A DNA stretch of 64,000 nucleotides from Antedon bifida (GCA_963402885.1 OY727102.1:3348001-3412000), one strand, 5' to 3'. Shown: positions 25,227 to 36,422, counted from the stretch's first letter. Notes: generated by a model not told the origin, from the sequence alone. Made by a program: numbers and translations.

Positions 25227-27834
25227 TTAATGTAAAAACTTATACATATACAACTCAGCAAATTATTATCTATAACGTGTCGATTTATGAAGTAAATGAT
25301 TTATTTCATGCTTTTACATTTTCTGATCATAAATTCTTCATTAAAATTGCAGACATGAATCACGTAAGTTAAATGAATACATTGATTCACATTATTATAA
25401 CTTGTCGTATGTTTGTTACATTGTTTTCGGTCACTCGAATGATGTTTATAGTACTAACATTCCATTCTAGACAAATTGTCTACACATAGTTAATTGTTTA
25501 GCTTTAAAAGAATGTAATATCCAAGAATTCAATTTATTTGTAAGCCTATGTTGGCGTAGATTCTTCAATCTATTTTAACGTATTCTTTTTATTAATTTTC
25601 AACTTGTTTAAGTTTTATTGATGTTTGTTATCCAGCATGTAGTAATATACTTTACCATTTTTAATTCAAACTTTCATAGGTCTACATGCATTCTTTATTT
25701 AATTAGTGGTGCCATTTCTAAGCCGTTAGTATAATCTGGAATAGTCTTGAAAACAATTGAATTTCAATGTCTGATTTTTCTGTTTAATATGTTAGTATAC
25801 TTTGAATGTATTAGTAGTGTTGTTTAGAAGTCGGTTATAACTTTAAAAGGTTTTCCTTATCATTGTCCAACACTATTTATGTAATACCGTAGTATACCAT
25901 GTTATTTATTGTATGTTTCTTTGTTTGTGTTCTTTAATTATTCACTTAAAAACAGACAGGAAAGAATGACGTTAGACTTTCTACCTCAAATAAATATGGA
26001 CGCATACATTATGTATGCATTCCAACTTTTATTGGTCCGGACGAAAAACAATTGCATTCATTTTTGTTTCGAATTTAATCTCTTTTTTCAATTTGTATAT
26101 TTTAGAGATCCAGCCACTGTTACCTTACATTATGTTTTCCACCAATTTTTGTATAATCGATTATAATAATTTAACTTTAAATGTTTTAAGTATCACACTG
26201 TTTAATAGGCCTCCATTTTGCTTCCTGTCTATCAAGTAAATTTCCACACATAATTATCATACAGGTGTACTCATCTGAATTCCTGTTCATTTCAATATCA
26301 GACACAGCGTGTCACATGTGTTCTTCCCTGACGATTACACATCACATATTTGTCTTGTCAGCAAGTTTGTTCGCTTTGACAAGATTGTCCGATTTTAATT
26401 AAGTCTATCCGTTCCACTACAAGCGAAGATGATCACGTCTGGTGAACCCAATTACTTTTTCAATATACGGTTATACAACAAATGTCCCATCATTAGATTA
26501 TTTACAATTATAAAAATAGCCAATAAACTTCTTTTTTAACATGTTCCATCTTGTGACATTACACTTTTTTACACCTCTTTTTGTTTACCAGTTTGTTCTG
26601 TTTTGACCACTGCGGGATATAGGTGATGTTTTTGTTTTGTTCTTTATTTTATTGTTCCAATTGTATTCTATTTCGGTCTTTCAATTATTATTGTTGTAGA
26701 AATACATTTTGCCAAATCTATGGTATTTCATTAAACCTGTACTGTCAAAATGGCTAAGGTGGTTCGGTCGGAAATTAAGACATTATAGTTGTACCTATCA
26801 TTTATTTATAATTATCTATTATAGTAGTAACAGTAATGATAGATCACTCTGAACAATATTGCTGGTAGAGTCGTGCTTGAATTCCAGTTCTTCTTTTCTT
26901 TTTCTTAAATAGTAGGCCCTCAATATAGGTTTATGATCACCCCAATGTGTTTTTTGAACCAACATCAAATGGCTCATTGTACTTCTTCTGATAAAATAAC
27001 GACTAATCTTCTGTAACAGACTTATTGACATGACCTAGTAGTAGTACCAAAAACATCATTTATAAATATTGACAAAAATATCCATCAGATAGATTGTAAT
27101 TACCATTAGCCTTTCATCTTTCCCCAAAGCCTAATATCAATGTTATTATTGTCTTTAAATATTATCGACCAATTACGTCATTCGCTATATAAATACCAAA
27201 AATGATATTACCTAGATTACTTACTAAAAATAGTCATTTAAAAAAAACAGGAAAATATAGGTCACACTTGTTTATATTATTTCAATGAACATAAAAAAAA
27301 ATTCTAGCAGTTGTTTTGCATGCATGTTTCCTATAGACCGCATTGGAATCTTATGCGATAAAGTTGTCACAGTATAAAGGCCTATCCAATGAATATGGTG
27401 AATGCTTTCACAGCCAGCAAGCATATTTAATACTCTCAACGCACTTAATAGAGACGTGCAGGGCATACAGTAAGAAACAACATATCGCCAGTTACATGTT
27501 TTCACTTGATTTCACTTTCTAAGTTTATCATGAGATTACTTTCTTCACGTATGTCAATCATAGATGACTGAGCGATAACATGACAAAAAAAAGTAAAGAT
27601 ATAAGTACAGTTACTTAAAATCATAGAGATATCACTATAATATATCTTTGTTATAATAAAACAAAAATAGTCAGACCGTGGTTCTTGTACGCCGCAAACT
27701 GAGAGAAGCGTTTCTTTTAAAAAATAATATAGACCTAATCCTTAGAAAAATGTGTAGACAACCACAATAAAAAGAAGAACATTATTTTGAAAATGTTATC
27801 TTCTTAATATTTCTCAGAGATGGGTATTTATTTA

Positions 27835-28195
27835 TTAAGGCTACGTATTACAGAAAGGTCTAGCTTTTGGGAGGCTACTATTGTAGTAGAACTTTTATTA
27901 CAGTAAGCATAGCTTTTATTACATTAGGCCTAGCTTTTAAAAGAAATTAATTTGTTATAGGTTTTATGAGGCTAATTTTATTAGACTGTGTATCTTTGTA
28001 AAAGCTGCTTTTATTACATTAGGCCTAAAGTTTCTAGAAGACTATCACTATAGGTAGCTTTTAGTAGGCTATTTTTTTAATTATTAATTAATTAATTAAT
28101 ATTTATAGTAAGCCTGTAATTATAGCTTTTGCAAGAATACCTTTTTTATATAGTAGGTATAGCCTTTATCAACCCTCATTGCAGTAGGTCTATTA
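27835..28195. repeat. Degenerate tandem array with TTATTACATTAGGCCTAGCTT-like units
   Basis: Several imperfect units combine TTTTATTACA, TTAGGCCTA or TAAGCATA, and TAGCTTTT. They are spaced irregularly (about 25-50 bp), and an ATTA microsatellite (28080-28100) is embedded. It lies within 250 bp of the retrotransposon's left end. It is non-coding. Confidence 0.6.
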
Positions 28196-28422
28196 AATTT
28201 GCTGATGCATTTTAACGCATGCGCATACATACAATACCATAATTGTACATGTAGAAAAAAAATCATCGTTATAGGCCTACCATGTACAAATATAGTAGAA
28301 TATTAATTAGTGCGATAAGTCACGTTCCTTGCTTGATTAGCTGCGCGAGCCTATTCTAATTGATACCTTCAACGATCACGCATATTGCGCCTAGGGAAAT
28401 TAATGACCATAATAAATTAGTA

Positions 28423-28427
28423 TCGTC
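28423..28427. repeat. Left copy of the retrotransposon target-site duplication (TCGTC)
   Basis: TCGTC immediately precedes the TG that begins the 5' LTR, and the same five bases follow the CA that ends the 3' LTR (33379-33383). A 5-bp duplication is usual for Ty3/gypsy integrases. Confidence 0.9.
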
Positions 28428-28714
28428 TGTCACATCACCTTCACCTCAGTGAAAGCTAGGGCAAATTGGACCACTGGACAGCAACACTTGTTTATACTTG
28501 TTTATAGTAACTCCCATTAGAAATCCCATTAGAGCTATTATAAATTCCACAATATACCAACTCAGTGAACAGTTAATAGATTATCATATTCTCTCCAGTC
28601 TTCGGACAACCAACATTAAGTTCAATCCAATAAAGCTTATATATATTCAACAGTATAAGTGTATTACTTGTTTTAATGTAAAACAACCGTCAACGTATAT
28701 CAGAAGATATTACA
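28428..28714 (+). repeat. 5' LTR
   Basis: 287 bp, opening TGTCACATCACC and ending ATATTACA. It holds a TATAAA candidate (28539-28544) and an AATAAA polyadenylation signal (28629-28634). By eye it is the same as the 3' LTR over its whole length. Confidence 0.95.
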
Positions 28715-28730
28715 TGGTGGCAGCGGTGGG
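28715..28730 (+). other. Primer-binding site
   Basis: TGGTGGCAGCGGTGGG follows the 5' LTR with no spacer. The TGG start fits pairing with a tRNA CCA end. The sequence most resembles the complement of a leucine-type tRNA 3' end, but the exact tRNA cannot be named from this window. Confidence 0.75.
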
Positions 28731-28796
28731 ATATAATAAAAAAACCTTTGTGCTAGTACAGTTTAAAGGAATTTTTGTATCAAAAACCAACGCATC

Positions 28797-31700
28797 ATGG
28801 CGGATAAACAACCACATATGGATTGGAACTCTGCAAACATAGGCGATTCGTTTCGGATGTTTAAACGACGAACTGAATTGTATTTTACAGTAAAGAATAT
28901 TTCACAGGAGGACCGCATCAACCATCTATTATTAATGGTAGGTGAAGAGGGACTTAAAAGATTTGATTCGTGGGGACTAACCGAAGAAGATAAGGAGAAT
29001 ATCAATACTATTTGGGAGAAATTTGAGGAGCAAATAGAGCCACAATCGAATTTCCGTGTCTCAAGAATGTATCTTCAGAAACTAAAACAACAACCGGGTG
29101 AGTCGATTGATGACTACATTACTAAACTTAAATTCCATGCAGAAAAATGCGCATTTACAGCCGCAGAAAAAGAAACGAGAATCATAGAACAAATGACCAT
29201 AGGAACCATATTTAAAGATCTCCAAAAAGAACTTCTCACAAAAAACCAAGAATACAGACTTGAGGAGGCCATAACGCTAGCTAGGGGACACGAGGCATCC
29301 CTCATGCACCACAAGCAATTAGATGAATTTGATACACAACATGCAAAAATAAGCTACGTGTCACGTGCCAAAAACAAATGTAAAGCGTGTGGACAAATGC
29401 ATCGCCCTCGAGAATGTCCAGCATATGGCTCAACTTGCCACAACTGTGGTAAATTAAACCATTGGGCCAAAACGTGTAGATCGTCGAAACAAAATGTGCA
29501 TCCTCGTAATGATCAAAGTACCGACCGTCATCAACAAAAACGACAAAAACCAAAAAGCCATGGAAAAGGCAAGCTAAAATCTAGAAGTGGAATACACTCA
29601 ATGAATCAATATGAGTCTGATTCGGATGATGACCTACTTGAACAGCATATGGAAAAATTGACATTTGGTTCAGTGCGCATGAGCAGCATCAATGCTAGTG
29701 AAAAATTCACTAAACTTGACATAAAGTTACCACTTATGGAAAACCAAATAGCTGAACTGAACATCAAAGTTGATACTGGAGCTGAGGGTAATACTCTTCC
29801 ATTGCGAATATTTGGAAATATGTACCCAAATCATATAAACGCACAAGGATATCCCAAAAGCGGAATCCTAAAAGAATCAAACACTAAACTTACCGCATAC
29901 AATGATGCACATATTCCTTGTTATGGAATATTACCGATAAAATGCAAGCATCCAACCAATTGTATTTATACAGAGGAAACATTTTACATTGTGGATTGCA
30001 AAGGCCCAGCGATTTTGGGATTACCGACGATACAGAAACTAGAATTAATAAAATTCAATTGCAGTATCACAACAAAGGAAAACAAATCAAGTCCGATAAT
30101 AGACACTGCAGACCTAAAAAACAGGTATCCTGACAGATTTGACGGTATGGGAGATTTTGCGAAACCGTACCACATAGTAACGGACAAAAACGTCACACCC
30201 ATTGTGCACGCTTGCAGGAAAACACCGATTAAACTTGCAGGACAGATCAACGCCGCACTTGATGATATGGAAGCAAAAGGTGTAATAAAGAAAATTGATG
30301 AACCAACAGATTGGGTAAGTTCAATAACGTACCCAATCAAACCAGACGGGTCAGTGCGAATCTGTCTTGACCCTAAAGACCTCAATGAGGCGATAAAGAG
30401 AAGCCATCATAAGACTCCGACCTTAGAGGAACTCACTCACAAACTAAATGGAGCAAAATACTTCTCTAAACTTGATGCCAAGAATGGCTACTGGTCGATA
30501 CACCTTGACAATGCTTCTCAAAAACTAACAACATTTAATTCTCCGAAAGGCCGATACTGTTTTAAACGCCTTCCTTTTGGTTTAAACGTATCACAAGATG
30601 TTTTCCAACAGAGAATGGATATGATATTAGAAAAATGTCCAGGAACAATTGGGATAGCTGATGACGTAGCAATATTCGGCAAAACTGAAGCCGAGCATGA
30701 CGCCAACCTCCACAACCTGATGGAAATTGCGAGAGAGTCAGGATTAATGTTCAACTCTAAAAAATGTAAAATTAAGCAACGAGAAATAACATTTTTTGGT
30801 ATTGTCTACAGCAGCGAAGGGGCACGACCAGACCCAAAGAAAATATGTGTCATTCAACAACTAAAAGTACCCGAAAACAAACAAGAGCTCCAAGAATTTC
30901 TTGGCATCGCCAACTACATGGGTCCCTTTATTCCCCATCTCGCTGATTTGACAGAACCCCTACGTCGATTGCTAAAAAAGGATACGCAATACAGTTGGAC
31001 ACCTGCACATACAAATGCCTACCAACAGACAAAACAGGCAATCTGCAGTGAAATCCGACTTTCATACTTCGACCCGAAAAAACCTGTAATATTACAGGTG
31101 GACGCAAGTAAAGTTGGACTCGGAGCAGTGTTGCTCCAGCCAAATGACAAAAACGAAGAAATGCCAGTAGCGTTTGCCAGCAAAGCACTTACAGACACTG
31201 AGAAACGATACGCAAACATCGAACGCGAACTACTGGCAGCAGTTTTTGCGTGTGAAAAATTTCACACTTACGTTTATGGAGGAAAATTCATAATATACAC
31301 AGACCATAAGCCGCTTGAGATGATCGCCCTCAAAAACTTGAATGCAGCTCCACCACGATTACAAAGGATGCTACTAAGACTGCAAGGATACAACTGCCAG
31401 ATCATATACAAACCAGGTAAAGAAATGACACTGGCAGATTCACTCTCCCGAATTGGAAGCTCAAAGGAAAATGAGCAAGTGGACCAACGTTATACGGAAC
31501 TTGATATAAGAGTGTGTCCAGTACAGTTTAGCGAAAACCGGTTAACTGAACTTAAGCACCACACCAAGTGTGACAAAACACTTTGCGAACTCGGCAAAAT
31601 AATATTTGAAGGTTGGCCAGAAAAACAAATTAAGCTCTCCAAAGGCGTTAAAGAATATTGGTCAATGCGCGATGAGCTAACCGTAGAAGACGGCATAATT

Positions 31701-32780
31701 TTAAAAGGGCAGCAAACTGTTATACCAAATGAAATGAGAACATACATATTGGATCAACTACATGCCGGCCACCAAGGCATAACAAAAACACGACTAAGAG
31801 CAAGAACCGCCGTATATTGGCCGGGCATAAACAACGACATAAAAACAATGTGCGAGAGATGCACAGTTTGTGAACAATTTCAAAACACTCAACCTAAAGA
31901 ACCACTAATTCCTATGAAAATACCAGAACGCCCATGGCATACTCTCGGAACTGACCTTTTTCATTTTAATTCAGAAGACTATCTAATCATAGCAGACTAT
32001 TACAGCAAAATGTTCTTCATACGGAAGATGCCCACAAATGTGACGAGCAGTGCTGTAATTCAAGCAACGAAACAAATTTTCGCAGAACAAGGGTCACCAC
32101 ACACTATCATCTCCGACAATGGCCCACAATTTGCTTCGGAACAATACAAACTATTCTGCAAAGATTGGAAAATAATTCATACCACCAGCTCACCTCACTA
32201 CCCCAGATCAAACGGTTTTATTGAACGCATGATACAGACAGTAAAATCAACACTTAGAAAATGCAAAATTTCTGGCACCGACCCAGACTTAGCATTTCTG
32301 TGCTTACGTGCAACTCCAATAAACTCACATCTACCAAGTCCAGCAGAAATATTATACAGACGACGCATACAAGCAAACCTACCAGAAGTGATAAAATCTA
32401 ACGACCCTGAAAGCAAACAGATACAAAAACAATTAGTGCAGCGCCAGACAGATCAAAAGTTTCATCACGATAAAAACAAAACAAAATTTCTTCCAACGCT
32501 TTCGAAAGGCCAAAACATCACAATCCAGCATCCACATAAAAAAACATGGACGCCTGGTATCGTAACTAATCAACTACCTCAGCCAAGATCGTACATCGTA
32601 GAAACTACAAATGGAACATATCGACGAAATCGAAATCAAATACGGAATAGACAAACGCATTCATCTGGACCGGATACGTACGATTTGACCATTGATAAAC
32701 AACCACCATTTATACCACCCTACACTCCACCACTAACAAGAAGTAAAACTCGAAAGACGAGGAAGGATGATAGAAAATAA
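28797..32780 (+). CDS. Gag-Pol polyprotein of the LTR retrotransposon (1327 aa, intact)
   Basis: A single ORF fuses gag and pol with no frameshift or internal stop. Gag occupies about residues 1-230. It ends in two zinc knuckles at about 195-228; the first is a CX2CX3HX4C variant and the second a standard CX2CX4HX4C. The aspartic protease motif DTGA lies near 326. Reverse transcriptase spans about 470-660, with the catalytic box reading IADDV near 620-624. RNase H follows, with VDAS near 768 and TDHKPL near 836. The integrase has an HHCC zinc domain (His989, His993, Cys1019, Cys1022). Its DDE residues lie near Asp1053, Asp1107 (SDNGPQF) and Glu1143. All catalytic residues appear present, so the element may be active. 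The ATG lies 83 bases after the 5' LTR. Gag and Pol levels must be set some other way, since there is no frameshift site. Confidence 0.96.
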   Translation: MADKQPHMDWNSANIGDSFRMFKRRTELYFTVKNISQEDRINHLLLMVGEEGLKRFDSWGLTEEDKENINTIWEKFEEQIEPQSNFRVSRMYLQKLKQQPGESIDDYITKLKFHAEKCAFTAAEKETRIIEQMTIGTIFKDLQKELLTKNQEYRLEEAITLARGHEASLMHHKQLDEFDTQHAKISYVSRAKNKCKACGQMHRPRECPAYGSTCHNCGKLNHWAKTCRSSKQNVHPRNDQSTDRHQQKRQKPKSHGKGKLKSRSGIHSMNQYESDSDDDLLEQHMEKLTFGSVRMSSINASEKFTKLDIKLPLMENQIAELNIKVDTGAEGNTLPLRIFGNMYPNHINAQGYPKSGILKESNTKLTAYNDAHIPCYGILPIKCKHPTNCIYTEETFYIVDCKGPAILGLPTIQKLELIKFNCSITTKENKSSPIIDTADLKNRYPDRFDGMGDFAKPYHIVTDKNVTPIVHACRKTPIKLAGQINAALDDMEAKGVIKKIDEPTDWVSSITYPIKPDGSVRICLDPKDLNEAIKRSHHKTPTLEELTHKLNGAKYFSKLDAKNGYWSIHLDNASQKLTTFNSPKGRYCFKRLPFGLNVSQDVFQQRMDMILEKCPGTIGIADDVAIFGKTEAEHDANLHNLMEIARESGLMFNSKKCKIKQREITFFGIVYSSEGARPDPKKICVIQQLKVPENKQELQEFLGIANYMGPFIPHLADLTEPLRRLLKKDTQYSWTPAHTNAYQQTKQAICSEIRLSYFDPKKPVILQVDASKVGLGAVLLQPNDKNEEMPVAFASKALTDTEKRYANIERELLAAVFACEKFHTYVYGGKFIIYTDHKPLEMIALKNLNAAPPRLQRMLLRLQGYNCQIIYKPGKEMTLADSLSRIGSSKENEQVDQRYTELDIRVCPVQFSENRLTELKHHTKCDKTLCELGKIIFEGWPEKQIKLSKGVKEYWSMRDELTVEDGIILKGQQTVIPNEMRTYILDQLHAGHQGITKTRLRARTAVYWPGINNDIKTMCERCTVCEQFQNTQPKEPLIPMKIPERPWHTLGTDLFHFNSEDYLIIADYYSKMFFIRKMPTNVTSSAVIQATKQIFAEQGSPHTIISDNGPQFASEQYKLFCKDWKIIHTTSSPHYPRSNGFIERMIQTVKSTLRKCKISGTDPDLAFLCLRATPINSHLPSPAEILYRRRIQANLPEVIKSNDPESKQIQKQLVQRQTDQKFHHDKNKTKFLPTLSKGQNITIQHPHKKTWTPGIVTNQLPQPRSYIVETTNGTYRRNRNQIRNRQTHSSGPDTYDLTIDKQPPFIPPYTPPLTRSKTRKTRKDDRK

Positions 32781-33080
32781 AATAAATTGAACTATAGAAT
32801 AATAATAATAATTAATAAAAACAAATATGAACTCTAATACTTATTATTGTAACTTTGTCGAATGAACTAAATGAAAACAACTGCTCGCAGCTCTATATGG
32901 ACAGCTGAATTTTGTACAATCGAAACTACTATATATAACTTTTTATAATCTCAAATGTAATTGCTAATATAGGACAGAAAGCTGTATATAACTAATGCTT
33001 CAAATAGCCCGAATAACTAACTAAAATTAGCGTATTCCCAAGGCACCATGTAAATTAATGAACAATTACACCTTGTACTA

Positions 33081-33091
33081 AAAAGGAGGGA
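33081..33091 (+). other. Polypurine tract
   Basis: AAAAGGAGGGA lies directly before the TG of the 3' LTR, the expected plus-strand priming site. About 300 bases of AT-rich, non-coding sequence separate it from the end of the gag-pol ORF. Confidence 0.9.
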
Positions 33092-33378
33092 TGTCACATC
33101 ACCTTCACCTCAGTGAAAGCTAGGGCAAATTGGACCACTGGACAGCAACACTTGTTTATACTTGTTTATAGTAACTCCCATTAGAAATCCCATTAGAGCT
33201 ATTATAAATTCCACAATATACCAACTCAGTGAACAGTTAATAGATTATCATATTCTCTCCAGTCTTCGGACAACCAACATTAAGTTCAATCCAATAAAGC
33301 TTATATATATTCAACAGTATAAGTGTATTACTTGTTTTAATGTAAAACAACCGTCAACGTATATCAGAAGATATTACA
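33092..33378 (+). repeat. 3' LTR
   Basis: 287 bp and identical by eye to the 5' LTR, including AATAAA at 33293-33298. TCGTC follows at 33379-33383, completing the target-site duplication. Confidence 0.95.
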
Positions 33379-33569
33379 TCGTCTGTATCGATAGTTCAAT
33401 CAAGCTCTTGTCAGATATTATATACTTTAATATCACAAATAAATACGTTTTAATAAATCGATTATGCTTTTAAATGAATCCAAACATTAGTATATTTTCT
33501 AGAAATAACGTCTTTTCTATGTAAATATTGTTAGTTTGTTGAAAGTTTACATGCTCAAATACTATGCCT

Positions 33570-33736
33570 AAAGCTCTGTCTACACTATCACTAGTTTGAC
33601 ACAAAAAAAGGGTGATGTGCCCAAATTTGGTAGTGATATGCCCAAATATGGTAGTGATATGACATCATCATGTTCATATATATGAGCACATCACATTTTG
33701 TTGTCACATAGAGTTTGATAGTGTTGCCAGAGCTTA
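33570..33736 (+). mobile_element. MITE-like element, family 1, copy 4
   Basis: Starts AAAGCTCTGTCTACACTATC and ends GTTTGATAGTGTTGCCAGAG then CTTAA, giving matching inverted ends. Two internal GGTAGTGATATG units are present, followed by a GAGCACATCACA block. It lies about 190 bp right of the retrotransposon. Confidence 0.8.
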
Positions 33737-35431
33737 AGGCTTTGATATGAATCTACTACCTAGAACTACAAACCGTATTTAAAATTGACCTTGATTTAGT
33801 TTCTTGTTCTCAGGCTTTATGACGTAGGGTATACTTTGTTAACGAATACTCAATCTAATAGGCCTTCTATACCCAACTCACTTTTCCGCCCTGGTTCAAT
33901 AAACAGTGGTTTACTTCATATATGTATATAGAAATATATTGAGAATCGACGTTAATATCTGCATCATACAATTCACGTAGAACCATAAAGTCTGTGTTGA
34001 AATCACTTACATTTTAACATGAAGTGTCTTCAAATTGTATTTTTTTAATTTCCAGTGTATATAACCTGGAATAAACCGAAGGAAAAATACTAACTATTCA
34101 GAATTCGACATCGAGTCTACAAATCCCACAAGAAACTAAATCATAATAATTTAAATTTACAAAGAGTATAGTTGACATTTCGCCGCTCGTGTTAGCCATG
34201 GCAATGACGTAATACCTGTCGCTCGTAGTCAATTTAACATTGAATATTTTAAATTAATTGTCGGTACCTTCCTTGGAAATAGCATCATTTATCATATCGT
34301 CTATCAAATAGAATACAGTACTTTTTAATGGTTTCCTTACTATACTTCAATTTGTTTTGTATTTTTAATTTTCAAAATCCACAATCCACACACTGGTAAT
34401 TAGAGAAGAATAGTACCGTGTACGACCATTACGAATTCTCTGACGTCACGATAAATGTTGAAATTTTATATTGAAAATTAAACACGTACGCATACAGTAA
34501 CTATTGATGCAAAGGTATATCGGTTTATTTTGTATGTTATTGGTTACAGACTGACTGTTTTATTTTTCTGAACAACATGATATCGGTAAATGTTGTTTTA
34601 TGTTGACGTCATCGGTCACATTGATTCATTTTGGCAATGTTTTTGTATTAACACTGAACTTGTACTGTATTGTTCCTTCAACGCATTATCAATAATTATC
34701 TCCGGCCAGAAACCGCGTTTTTGCAGTTTTAATAATTTTCTTTTACAATTTCAAATGCACAATATTCTCTTACATATCAGTTTCTCCCAAGAAAAAAACA
34801 AGAATGATTAGCATTTAGTTTAATGGACTTTACTATTAAAATCCCATTTATGATTGCTTATACAAATTCAAATTCTGTGATAAATCGGTGATTACACATT
34901 TCTGTAATGTGTAATTATCATAATAATAATATTATATATATATTATAGTAATCTTACCATGCAGGTTCCTTTTTCATTTTTAATTATATATATATATCAA
35001 AATAAACTGTGAGAATATACGTTATAGATTTTTATAAATAGAAAATATATAAACAATCTCTCAAATTGTGTAGCAAACATTTTGTAATATTGTCATCTTA
35101 ATACTGGCAGGAAAAAAATCTTCTTGATTTTAGAGTTATAAAGGATAAGTAGTTTTAGACGAGACATGAATATTCTAGAGACGTTTAAGAATGTTAGATT
35201 TGGTTTAACTAGTATTAAGTACTGCCATTAATGATGTCACAGTTAACATAGATCAATTGACTTGACGAAATAGTTTTCTTTTTGTCGTTTCTTGATAACA
35301 AAATACATGAATGTAAGAAGAAGTGGATACAACGTTCATAGCCATTATTATTTTCGGTATTTCACTCAATATAAAGTTTTGAAAACTCAACCTATGACGT
35401 TGTAGACAGTATGTAAGATTTTCTTAAATAG

Positions 35432-35536
35432 GTGATTTGGCCAATCAAAAGCGATTGATTATTAGAATTGTCGTTTGTCATTGGTCAACTCGCTTGCGTT
35501 GCGTCTACGTTCGTACATTGCGTTCTAGTGCTTAAA
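35432..35536. mobile_element. Inverted-repeat element, family 4, copy 2
   Basis: Contains ATTTGGCCAATCAAAAGCGA and CATTGGTCAACTCGCTTGCG, then a TTGCGTCTACGTTCG block, in the same order as copies 1 and 3. The outer ends are not well defined. Confidence 0.55.
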
Positions 35537-36004
35537 TAATTCGCAGTTAAACACGTACTACAGAACCAGGTTTAAATTATTTCTTGGTTGAGCCTAAAAC
35601 CCTTAAATCTTTTCCTTAATTTCTTCTCTTTATTATTTACTCTATATGGACTAATAACATTGATGCAAAGAATGTCAATATGATAGTCCACATCTCAAAA
35701 TTCCTTTATCACTGATAACTTTCTAATTATCCAAAGTTTGTTTTAGTTTTACACAAGCCAGAAGGAGATACTTGATCGGGCAGATGTTTTTCAAATTATA
35801 ATTGCCTGCCTGAGTATGTCTCAATAAATTTACATACAATATACATACTATGCAAAGTTAATTTAACTCAACTAGCTTCGCTATAGGCCTACAATCTTTG
35901 CTCAGACTGTTTTCCCCGAATCTATTCACACAAATCTAACATTCTTACTTAGGTGCGCATTTTGATTAGGCCTGTGCTTAAACAAGCGTTTTAGTTTCAC
36001 ACGC

Positions 36005-36150
36005 TAAAGCTAGTTTCTCAACGCAAGAACGTAAGTCCGCCATTTGACCAATCACGGCGCAATGGGTCATCTGAACTACTACTTGTGATTGGTCAACTCA
36101 CTTGCGTTGTGCCTACGTTGTTGCTTTGCGTCCAAATGAGAACCAAGCTT
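36005..36150. mobile_element. Inverted-repeat element, family 4, copy 3
   Basis: TAGTTTCTCAACGCAAGAAC on the left and GTCCAAATGAGAACCAAGCT on the right are partly inverted. Inside are GACCAATCACGGCGCA and TTGTGATTGGTCAACTCACT, then a TTGCGTTGTGCCTACGTTGT block. It lies 270 bp before Kv2 exon 2 and is non-coding. Confidence 0.6.
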
Positions 36151-36422
36151 AACTTGTAGACAAGATGCTTTACTTTAATAATTATTTATTTATTTCGGTA
36201 TAAAAAAACATATAACAGAAAGCAGCAGAAGCTGAAAGTATTGCATTTACACAAAAACATCAAAACATTAACATTGAAAAATATCAATACATTAAGTAAT
36301 AACAATTTATACAAAAAACATTAAAACGCAAAATAGTCATACAAAAACAAAGGGAAAATCAACCACAGCAAAAAAGTGATTAAAATTCAAATAATAAATA
36401 ACTCATAATTTGTATCTTTCAG

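Larger units (their letters stand above)
28428..33378 (+). mobile_element. Complete Ty3/gypsy-type LTR retrotransposon (4951 bp)
   Basis: All hallmarks are present. Two 287-bp LTRs begin TG and end CA and show no difference by eye. They are flanked by a 5-bp target-site duplication. A primer-binding site abuts the 5' LTR, a polypurine tract abuts the 3' LTR, and one uninterrupted gag-pol ORF lies between. Domain order (protease, reverse transcriptase, RNase H, integrase) is that of Ty3/gypsy rather than copia. No envelope-like ORF follows pol, so nothing suggests an infectious virus. The element sits in the Kv2 intron in sense orientation. Two CCHC knuckles and no visible chromodomain suggest the Mag/SURL side of the family; that placement is inference. 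Confidence 0.97.
16448..36422 (+). other. Kv2 intron (19,975 bp)
   Basis: Runs from donor GTAAGT at 16448 to acceptor TTTCAG ending at 36422. No further Kv2 exon is visible and none is needed, because the two exons join in frame into a complete channel. It holds one complete LTR retrotransposon, three palindromic element families, one GTCGG-rich repeat and a degenerate tandem array just left of the retrotransposon. Stretches not listed separately (for example 16.9-18.9, 19.2-20.2, 22-25 and 26.3-27.8 kb) show nothing beyond AT-rich DNA and simple repeats. Confidence 0.9.

Noticed and set aside
28498..28842. 114-codon ORF at the left end of the retrotransposon, with a near-twin at 33162-33473
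   Set aside because: Both are translations of the LTR, read into whatever follows. They differ only where the LTR ends.
29114..32416. Several minus-strand and offset ORFs inside the gag-pol region
   Set aside because: They are shadows of the 1327-codon gag-pol ORF and have no domains of their own.
28428..33378. Endogenous retrovirus with an envelope gene
   Set aside because: Only about 300 non-coding bases separate the end of pol from the polypurine tract, so there is no room for an envelope ORF. It is an LTR retrotransposon.
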